A stretch of DNA of 64,000 nt. It comes from Strigamia acuminata (lineage: Eukaryota > Arthropoda > Chilopoda > Geophilomorpha > Linotaeniidae). Below the pieces are notes generated by a model, which saw only the letters and a program-made list of their open reading frames with translations, did no database searches and was not told the DNA's origin. Positions 54,432-64,000 of this stretch are shown in pieces (within the stretch, counting starts at the first letter, position 1; every line of letters starts with the position of its first letter). The stretch lies in the NCBI GenBank assembly GCA_949358305.1, contig CASHSZ010000147.1, positions 67,501 through 131,500 of the forward strand. The letters are read 5' to 3'. A program made the position numbers and the translations under genes.

Positions 54432-57400
54432 CCGAATTTTGTCAATATCTGATAAATTTCCACAGAATTGCAGCGACATTGTACGGGATATTTCTGCCCG
54501 ATTTGACGGACTTATGTAAAACATTGCTGAAATTCCGTGGAAATTTATAAAATATTGACAAAGGTTGGTGACCGACCCACGGCGCGTTGCGGCGCGGTCG
54601 GAGCACGCGACCCGATCCCCCCCTCCCCCCGTCCCCAAAAAACCACGCCTCGAGGAACCCCGAGGTTCGGTTTCCGACCGGGTCGCCTCTTGATCCGACC
54701 CGGGGCGCGTCACGGCGCGGTCGAAGGACGGCCCTCGCCCCCAAAAACCACACTCCGGGTCACGTGGTCTCGCACCCGACTCTCTCAGTTTTCCCGTTAC
54801 GGGATCATGACGGGCCGTTACGGGATCGTGACGGGACCGTCGGCGGCCCGTTAACGGCTTGTACGGGCCGTTACGGGATCGTGACGGGACCGTCGGCGGC
54901 CCGTTAACGGCCCGTGCGGACCGTTACGGGATCGTGACGGGACCGTCGGCGGCCCGTTAACGGCCCGTGCGGGCCCATGCGGGCCGTTGACGGGCCGTTG
55001 ACGGGCCGTTGACGGGCCGTTAACGGGCCGTTAACGGGCCGTGACGGTGTAAATCGAAAAAATCAACAACCGACAACACGTACGTGAAAACGCGTACAAC
55101 ATTCATAGACATTAATCTCGAATCCTGTTTTTGGTTTTACGCCGTTAACGGGCCGTTAACGGCCCGTTAACGGCCCGTCAACGGCCCGCATGGAGTCGTA
55201 CGGGCCGTTAACGGGCTGCCGACGGTCCCGTCACGATCCCGTCACGGCTCGTGCGGGCCGTTAACGGGCCGCCGACAGTCCCGTCACGATCCCGTCACGG
55301 CCTGTGCGGGCCGTTAACGGGCCGTTAACGGGCCGTTAACGGCCCGTTAACGGCGTAAAACCAAAAACAGGATTCGAGATTAATGTCTATGAATGTTGTA
55401 CGCGTTTTCACGTACGTGTTGTCGGTTGTTGATTTTTTCGATTTACGCCGTAACGGCCCGTTAACGGCCCGTTAACGGCCCGTCAACGGCCCGTCAACGG
55501 CCCGCAACGGCCCGCACGGGCCGTTAACGGGCCGTCGACGATCCCGTCACGATCCCGCAACGGCCCGCACGGGCCGTTAACGGGCCGCTGACGGTCCCGT
55601 CACGATCCCGTCACGGCCTTCGTTCCCGGACTTCGGCTCGCCGACGGCCCGTACGACCTCACGCGGGCCGTTAACGGGCCGTTAACGGCCCGTTAACGGC
55701 CCGTTAACGGCGTAAAACCAAAAACAGGATTCGAGATTAATGTCTATGAATGTTGTACGCGTTTTCATGTACGTGTTGTCGGTTGTTGATTTTTTCGATT
55801 CACGCCGTAACGGCCCGTTAACGGCCCGTTAACGGCCCGTCAACGGCCCGTCAACGGCCCGCAACGGCCCGCACGGGCCGTTAACGGGCCGTCGACGATC
55901 CCGTCACGATCCCGCAACGGCCCGCACGGGCCGTTAACGGGCCGCTGACGGTCCCGTCACGATCCCGCAACGGCCCGCACGGGCCGTTAACGGGCCGTCG
56001 ACGATCCCGTCACGATCCCGCAACGGCCCGCACGGGCCGTTAACGGGCCGCTGACGGTCCCGTCACGATCCCGCAACGGCCCGCACGGGCCGTTAACGGG
56101 CCGTCGACGGTCCCGTCACGATCCCGCAACGGCCCGCACGGGCCGTTAACGGCCCGTTAACGGCCCGTTAACGGCCCGTTAACGGGGCAAAACCGAAAAC
56201 AGGATTCGAGATTAATGTCTATGAATGTTGTACGCGTTTTCATGTACGTGTTGTCGGTTGTTGATTTTTTCGATTCACGCCGTAACGGCCCGTTAACGGC
56301 CCGTTAACGGCCCGTTAACGGCCCGTTAACGGGGCAAAACCGAAAACAGGATTCGAGATTAATGTCTATGAATGTTGTACGCGTTTTCATGTACGTGTTG
56401 TCGGTTGTTGATTTTTTCGATTCACGCCGTAACGGCCCGTTAACGGCCCGTTAACGGCCCGTCAACGGCCCGTCAACGGCCCGCAACGGCCCGCACGGGC
56501 CGTTAACGGGCCGTCGACGATCCCGTCACGATCCCGCAACGGCCCGCACGGGCCGTTAACGGGCCGCTGACGGTCCCGTCACGATCCCGTCACGGCCTTC
56601 GTTCCCGGACTTCGGCTCGCCGACGGCCCGTACGACCTCACGCGGGCCGTTAACGGGCCGTTAACGGCCCGTTAACGGCCCGTTAACGGCGTAAAACCAA
56701 AAACAGGATTCGAGATTAATGTCTATGAATGTTGTACGCGTTTTCATGTACGTGTTGTCGGTTGTTGATTTTTTCGATTCACGCCGTAACGGCCCGTTAA
56801 CGGCCCGTTAACGGCCCGTCAACGGCCCGTCAACGGCCCGCAACGGCCCGCACGGGCCGTTAACGGGCCGTCGACGATCCCGTCACGATCCCGCAACGGC
56901 CCGCACGGGCCGTTAACGGGCCGCTGACGGTCCCGTCACGATCCCGCAACGGCCCGCACGGGCCGTTAACGGGCCGTCGACGATCCCGTCACGATCCCGC
57001 AACGGCCCGCACGGGCCGTTAACGGGCCGCTGACGGTCCCGTCACGATCCCGTCACGGCCTTCGTTCCCGGACTTCGGCTCGCCGACGGCCCGTACGACC
57101 TCACGCGGGCCGTTAACGGGCCGTTAACGGCCCGTTAACGGCCCGTTAACGGCGTAAAACCAAAAACAGGATTCGAGATTAATGTCTATGAATGTTGTAC
57201 GCGTTTTCATGTACGTGTTGTCGGTTGTTGATTTTTTCGATTCACGCCGTAACGGCCCGTTAACGGCCCGTTAACGGCCCGTCAACGGCCCGTCAACGGC
57301 CCGCAACGGCCCGCACGGGCCGTTAACGGGCCGTCGACGATCCCGTCACGATCCCGCAACGGCCCGCACGGGCCGTTAACGGGCCGCTGACGGTCCCGTC

Positions 57401-58698
57401 ACGATCCCGCAACGGCCCGCACGGGCCGTTAACGGGCCGTCGACGATCCCGTCACGATCCCGCAACGGCCCGCACGGGCCGTTAACGGGCCGCTGACGGT
57501 CCCGTCACGATCCCGCAACGGCCCGCACGGGCCGTTAACGGGCCGTCGACGGTCCCGTCACGATCCCGCAACGGCCCGCACGGGCCGTTAACGGCCCGTT
57601 AACGGGGCAAAACCGAAAACAGGATTCGAGATTAATGTCTATGAATGTTGTACGCGTTTTCATGTACGTGTTGTCGGTTGTTGATTTTTTCGATTCACGC
57701 CGTAACGGCCCGTTAACGGCCCGTTAACGGCCCGTCAACGGCCCGTCAACGGCCCGCAACGGCCCGCACGGGCCGTTAACGGGCCGTCGACGATCCCGTC
57801 ACGATCCCGCAACGGCCCGCACGGGCCGTTAACGGGCCGCTGACGGTCCCGTCACGATCCCGTCACGGCCTTCGTTCCCGGACTTCGGCTCGCCGACGGC
57901 CCGTACGACCTCACGCGGGCCGTTAACGGGCCGTTAACGGGCCGTTAACGGCCCGTTAACGGCGTAAAACCAAAAACAGGATTCGAGATTAATGTCTATG
58001 AATGTTGTACGCGTTTTCACGTACGTGTTGTCGGTTGTTGATTTTTTCGATTTACGCCGTAACGGCCCGTTAACGGCCCGTTAACGGCCCGTTAACGGCC
58101 CGTTAACGGCCCGTTAACGGCCCGTCAACGGCCCGTCAACGGCCCGCATGGAGTCGTACGGGCCGTTAACGGGCCGCCGACGGTCCCGTCACGATCCCGT
58201 CACGGCCCGTGCGGGCCGTTAACGGGCCGCCAACGGTCCCGTCACGATCCCGTCACGGCTCGTGCGGGCCGTTAACGGGCCGCCGACAGTCCCGTCACGA
58301 TCCCGTAACGGGCTGAAAACGGGAAAACTGAAAGAGTCGGGTGCGAGACCACGTGACCCGGAGTGTGGTTTTTGGGGGCGAGGGCCGTCCTCCGACCGCG
58401 TCGTGACGCGCCCCGAGTCGGATCAAGAGGCGACCCGGTCGGAAACCGAACCTCGGGGTTCCTCGAGGCGTGGTTTTTTGGGGACGGGGGGAGGGGGGGG
58501 GGGGGGGATCGGGTCGCGTGCTCCGACCGCGCCGCAACGCGATGTGGGTCGGTCACCAACTTTTGTCAATTTTTGACAAATTTCCACGGAATTTCAGCAA
58601 CATTTTACGAGACGTTTCTGCCCGACTAGACACGTTTCCGCAGGTTTTAGCAAAACAACGTTAAATTCTGTGGAAATTTATCAAATGTTGACAAAATT
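54432..58698. mobile_element. foldback element, copy 2, contracted satellite core
   Basis: Terminal repeats as in 17131-22028. The core (about 54801-58310) is about 630 bp shorter. One spacing between 98-bp elements has collapsed (near 56202-56346, only about 144 bp), and the stretch near 58075-58260 has extra CCCGTTAACGG and a module with CGCCAACGG. The arm region near 58487-58507 has a longer G-run. Confidence 0.6.
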
Positions 58699-58727
58699 CT
58701 GTGCAAGTTTTGTCAGATACTTACTTA

Positions 58728-59529
58728 CTTACGATATAAACTCGAACGTCGTCCATCGACACTCTCAACATTCCACCGGACATTTTCCGGAAGAGTTTGT
58801 CCCGATCGGGACCACGCCTCGACGAAGCCCGGGACCCGGTTTCCGACCGGGTCGTTTTTGGCCCAAGTCACGGCGCGTCGCGGCGCTTTCGGAGCACGCG
58901 ACCCGATCCCCCCCTCCCCCCGTTCTCAAAAACCACGCCTCGACGAAGCCCGGGACCCGGTTTCCGACCGGGTCGTTTTTGGCCCAAGTCACGGCGCGTC
59001 GCGGCGCGTTCGGAGCACATGAACCGATCCCCCCTCCCTCCCGTCACAAAAACCACGTTTTAGCGAAACCCTTGACCGGTCACAAAACCCACCGAACACC
59101 GAAAAGCAACGAACAAAACGCGCTCGGTCGCACGAACTACTCGGCCAAAACAACATCCGCAAATTCCGCATCACAGTCGCGATCAACGAAACAACGTATA
59201 GGCCGCCGTAATGTTAAAAAGCGGGACCCTTTCGCCCCCGACAAAATCCGCACACATACCCCAAGGTTAAGCGCCGACTGGTCCCCGTCCGGCCGCGTCC
59301 GGGCGTCGCGTCCGCACGCCTGCTTTGCCTAAGCGCCGACTGGTCCCCGTCCGGCCGCGTCCGGGCGTCGCGTCCGCACGCCTGCTTTGCCTATCCTTCG
59401 GAAGCGAGTGCACCCGCAAAATCCGCACTTTGGGAGTGACTATTCCTCGGATTCCGGCCGGACCAAACTCTTCCGGAAAATGTCCGGGGGAATGCTGAGA
59501 GTGCCGATAGACGACATTCGATTTTATGT
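58728..59529. mobile_element. small 80-bp-TIR element, copy 2, with 62-bp internal duplication
   Basis: As 22058-22797, but 59269-59330 is repeated exactly as 59331-59392 (units starting AAGCGCCGACTGGTCC), an insertion not present in copy 1. Confidence 0.5.
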
Positions 59530-59892
59530 CGTGGATTTTTGTGCGGTTTGCGCCGTGTTTATTATTCGTACGAGATTTGGTATTTTCGCAGGGTTGTTGT
59601 CGCGCGAGATTCATCGGGGTAAAGCGAGTTCATCAACGACCTCGCCGGTGAATGTTGCTAAAAATCTGTGCAAGTGTTGTCAAATATTGCCGTGATTCGA
59701 TGGAATTTTTGTCAGACATTGGGAAATTTTTTTTGACTTGTCCAACGCGCCAGTAAATCGAGCGTCCACACGCGCCCACATGCGTGAACAGTGCACTCGC
59801 CCTCCGCGCCCCGTCGGCGTAGGCGCCGGCCGTCCCCCCTTTCTCTCTCTCTCTCTCTCTTCCGCCCGGGAATCGCCCTTCCGCCCGTCACC

Positions 59893-62549
59893 GAATTTTG
59901 TCAATATCTGATAAATTTCCACAGAATTGCAGCGACATTGTACGGGATATTTCTGCCCGATTTGACGGACTTATGTAAAACATTGTTGAAATTCCGTGGA
60001 AATTTATAAAATATTGACAAAGGTTGGTGACCGACCCACGGCGCGTTGCGGCGCGGTCGGAGCACGCGACCCAATCCCCCCCTCCCCCCGTCCCCAAAAA
60101 ACCACGCCCCGAGGAACCCCGAGGTTCGGTTTCCGACCGGGTCGCCTCTTGATCCGACCCGGGGCGCGTCACGGCGCGGTCGGAGGACGGCCCTCGCCCC
60201 CAAAAACCACACTCCGGGTCACGTGGTCTCGCACCCGACTCTCTCAGTTATCCCGTTACGGCCCTTGGCCGTAACGGGCCGTTACGGGATCGTGACGGGA
60301 CCGTCGGCGGCCCGTTAACGGCCCGCACGGGCCGTGACGGGATCGTGACGGGACCGTTGGCGGCCCGTTAACGGCCCGCACGCGCCGTGACGGGACCGTG
60401 ACGGGACCGTCGGCGGCCCGTTAACGGCCCGTACGACTCCATGCGGGCCGTTGACGGGCCGTTAACGGGCCGTTAACGGGCCGTTAACGGCGTAAATCGA
60501 AAAAATCAACAACCGACAACACGTACGTGAAAACGCGTACAACATTCATAGACATTAATCTCGAATCCTGTTTTTGGTTTTACGCCGTTAACGGCCCGTT
60601 AACGGCCCGCGTGAGGTCGTACGGGCCGTCGGCGAGCCGAAGTCCGGGAACGAAGGCCGTGACGGGATCGTGACGGGACCGTCAGCGGCCCGTTAACGGC
60701 CCGTGCGGGCCGTTGCGGGATCGTGACGGGATCGTCGACGGCCCGTTAACGGCCCGTGCGGGCCGTTGCGGGCCGTTGACGGGCCGTTGACGGGCCGTTA
60801 ACGGGCCGTTAACGGGCCGTTACGGCGTGAATCGAAAAAATCAACAACCGACAACACGTACATGAAAACGCGTACAACATTCATAGACATTAATCTCGAA
60901 TCCTGTTTTCGGTTTTGCCCCGTTAACGGGCCGTTAACGGGCCGTTAACGGGCCGTTAACGGCCCGTGCGGGCCGTTGCGGGATCGTGACGGGACCGTCG
61001 ACGGCCCGTTAACGGCCCGTGCGGGCCGTTGCGGGATCGTGACGGGACCGTCAGCGGCCCGTTAACGGCCCGTGCGGGCCGTTGCGGGATCGTGACGGGA
61101 TCGTCGACGGCCCGTTAACGGCCCGTGCGGGCCGTTGCGGGATCGTGACGGGACCGTCAGCGGCCCGTTAACGGCCCGTGCGGGCCGTTGCGGGATCGTG
61201 ACGGGATCGTCGACGGCCCGTTAACGGCCCGTGCGGGCCGTTGCGGGCCGTTGACGGGCCGTTGACGGGCCGTTAACGGGCCGTTAACGGGCCGTTACGG
61301 CGTGAATCGAAAAAATCAACAACCGACAACACGTACATGAAAACGCGTACAACATTCATAGACATTAATCTCGAATCCTGTTTTTGGTTTTACGCCGTTA
61401 ACGGGCCGTTAACGGGCCGTTAACGGCCCGTTAACGGCCCGCGTGAGGTCGTACGGGCCGTCGGCGAGCCGAAGTCCGGGAACGAAGGCCGTGACGGGAT
61501 CGTGACGGGACCGTCAGCGGCCCGTTAACGGCCCGTGCGGGCCGTTGCGGGATCGTGACGGGATCGTCGACGGCCCGTTAACGGCCCGTGCGGGCCGTTG
61601 CGGGCCGTTGACGGGCCGTTGACGGGCCGTTAACGGGCCGTTAACGGGCCGTTACGGCGTAAATCGAAAAAATCAACAACCGACAACACGTACGTGAAAA
61701 CGCGTACAACATTCATAGACATTAATCTCGAATCCTGTTTTTGGTTTTACGCCGTTAACGGGCCGTTAACGGCCCGTTAACGGCCCGTTAACGGCCCGCA
61801 CAGGCCGTGACGGGATCGTGACGGGACTGTCGGCGGCCCGTTAACGGCCCGCACGAGCCGTGACGGGATCGTGACGGGACCGTCGGCAGCCCGTTAACGG
61901 CCCGTACGACTCCATGCGGGCCGTTGACGGGATCGTGACGGGACCGTCGGCAGCCCGTTAACGGCCCGCACGGGCCGTGACGGGATCGTGACGGGACCGT
62001 CGGCGGCCCGTTAACGGCCCGCACGGGCCGTGACGGGATCGTGACGGGACCGTCGGCGGCCCGTTAACGGCCCGTACGACTCCATGCGGGCCGTTGACGG
62101 GATCGTGACGGGACCGTCGGCAGCCCGTTAACGGCCCGCACGGGCCGTGACGGGATCGTGACGGGACCGTCGGCGGCCCGTTAACGGCCCGCACGGGCCG
62201 TGACGGGATCGTGACGGGACCGTCGGCGGCCCGTTAACGGCCCGCACGAGCCGTGACGGGATCGTGACGGGACCGTTGGCGGCCCGTTAACGGCCCGCAC
62301 GGGCCGTGACGGGATCGTGACGGGACCGTCGGCGGCCCGTTAACGGCTTGTACGGGCCGTTACGGGATCGTGACGGGACCGTCGGCGGCCCGTTAACGGC
62401 CCGCACGGGCCGTTAACGGGGTCGTTACGGGACCGTCGGCGGCCCGTGCGGCGGCCTCGCCAACCTCGTGCGGCCCGTTAACGGCCCGTACGGGCCGTTA
62501 CGGGGCCGTTGCGGGATCGTCGGCGGCCCGTTAACGGCCCGCACGGGAC
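59893..62549. mobile_element. second foldback element, copy 2, right end missing
   Basis: As 23161-26262, with a core about 0.44 kb shorter: one repeat block present near 23.88-24.30 kb in copy 1 is absent near 60.6 kb. The missing right arm is shared by both copies, so truncation came before the duplication. Confidence 0.7.
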
Positions 62550-63121
62550 AACGGGCGCCAACGAGCGCCGGTAGTCCCGGTAATTTGTTTCAAAATAAAT
62601 ATTTGTCACCGTCTCCCCTCCCTCCTCCTCCTCCCCCTCCTCTCCCTCTCGAGGCCAGACACGGCCGCTCCAAAATACGAACCACGACGATGCCTCCGTA
62701 CCGATAGACCGAGTGGGTCGCGCGACAGACAATGCGCGCAAACTACCGTCGGCGCACGGTGTGCACGGCGCAACACCACGGAAGTAACTACCGGTGCGCC
62801 CCTCGTGCGTGCGAGGCAACCCCGAGCTCGCTTAAAGAAGCCACGCAACAACAACCGAGTTCGTTTATCTATTTATTTATTTTTTATTCGTCTAGCATTT
62901 TAAACGAATCGATGAAAACAAATGAAAACAAACAAACAAATTAATAAACAAATCGAATACATAAAAAAATAAAATAAAATAAAATAAAATAAAATAAAAT
63001 AAAGATGAAATGAAATGAAATAAAATGAAATATTGGCCGTTTCGATCCTCGATGTCGCCTTTATCTGCCTATCCATCTATTCTGAAATGAGAGAAGAAAA
63101 GATGAGTATTCGAAGAGGCGC

Positions 63122-63900
63122 TTAGTGGAGAATTCGCTCACTGTCCCGTTTCTTCGACTCGCGGGTAACCGCCGGTGCGTCGGAGGAGCCACCAGTGTTG
63201 GGTGGCGGCTAAAAAAAAAAAAAAAAAAAAAAAAACGAATGTTTGTCGAAATACGGGGAAAAAAAGGTGCGTACATGCACGGTGAACGTTTTCCACCGAC
63301 TGACTCACTCACCATGCGCATCAGCATTCTAACTATAGCGCGGTGCGCGTCCAACGCCAAACGCGAGAACACGGGGCCTCCAGCCGGGAGCAACTCGACT
63401 CCATCGGCGACGTCTCGGTCGTCGCTCTCTTCCTCCTCTTCCTCTTCATCTTCTTCTTCTTCCTCTTCTTCTCCTTCTCCTCCCTCTCCTCCTTCTTCGC
63501 CCTCTCCCTCCTCCGCCACTGTCTTTGCCGGAGCCTCCAGCCCGCCCGACAAGGGAGCGGCGGACGACGTAGATGGGACGGCGTCGCTCGACGACGAGGC
63601 GACGACGCGCGCTGGCGACGATTCTCCGTCTTGACGCGGCTGGAAAATGGAGGGGGAATAGGCGAATGAATAGACGAATGAACGACGACAATCTTGACGG
63701 GATACCTTTTTGGTTGGCGCCGGATCGCCCGCTTCCCCGGGACGCTTTACCGTTCGCTGCGTCTCCGGCGACTGTGGCTGCGTCGGCGTCTCCGACGTCC
63801 CCGGTGACGGTGGTTGCGACGGTAGCTGCGACTGCGGCGGCTGCAGCTGCGTCAGCGCCTCGTTCTCGCTCCCACTCTCGCTCTCGTTTTCGATCGGCAT
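63122..63900 (-). CDS. copy 2 of the 202-aa acidic protein gene
   Basis: Exons and frame match 26833-27611, with ATG at 63900 and TAA ending at 63122. I see no difference from copy 1 in the coding exons. The window ends 100 bases upstream of the start. Confidence 0.53.
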
Positions 63901-64000
63901 CTGTAGAGAAGGAATAAATTAAATTAAATTGAATTAAATCGAAGCGCGAGCGCGGTAAAACCGAAAGAAGAAGGGGTGGAGGTGAGGAAAAGAGACCGAA

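Overview
The window is nuclear DNA of a eukaryote, most likely an invertebrate animal; I cannot name the species. Coding exons are GC-rich and sit between short GT-AG introns. The introns are full of (TTTA)n, (CAAA)n and (TTTTA)n. CpG is not depleted, polyadenylation signals are AATAAA, and tRNA-derived SINEs are present. No bacterial-style operons, rRNA, CRISPR or plausible stand-alone tRNA genes were seen.

Large-scale layout: the stretch from about 1,412 to at least 27,711 recurs almost unchanged as about 38,743 to 64,000 (the window end). This looks like a direct tandem duplication with a period of about 37.33 kb. The junction lies in a (TTTA)n/(TA)n microsatellite inside an intron of the first gene, so the second copy of that gene lacks its 5' exons. 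The two copies differ by scattered substitutions and by lengths of simple repeats and satellites; every coding indel I checked is a multiple of three.

Region by region (copy 1, then copy 2): a plus-strand Gly/Ser-rich gene built from duplicated phase-2 exons (860-2035; truncated copy 38795-39366). A 14-exon minus-strand gene, protein of about 1,060 aa with two zinc-finger-like motifs (2797-7690; 40134-44976). Two small three-exon paralogues made almost only of the same finger pair (9187-9686 and 11554-12071; 46478-46978 and 48850-49367). A coiled-coil gene (13711-15050; 51007-52343). A SINE, a partial coiled-coil gene, then about 9 kb of foldback elements whose cores are satellites of GTTAAC-centred palindromes (17.1-26.3 kb; 54.4-62.5 kb). 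A small acidic-protein gene (26833-27611; 63122-63900).

Only copy 1 shows what follows: eight tandem cassettes of 0.6-0.67 kb with conserved flanks, a variable core and a 3' UUCG-type hairpin (28.2-33.0 kb), then a nine-exon plus-strand gene (34212-37705) joining the same finger pair to an 8-residue repeat, an RS-like domain and a PHD-type finger, then a SINE.

Main candidates for something undescribed are (1) the CxxC...HWxxxH finger family, four genes per unit on both strands with a shared intron position; (2) the hairpin-ended cassette array; and (3) the foldback elements with palindromic higher-order satellites. Functions are inferred from sequence features only; no database search was possible.
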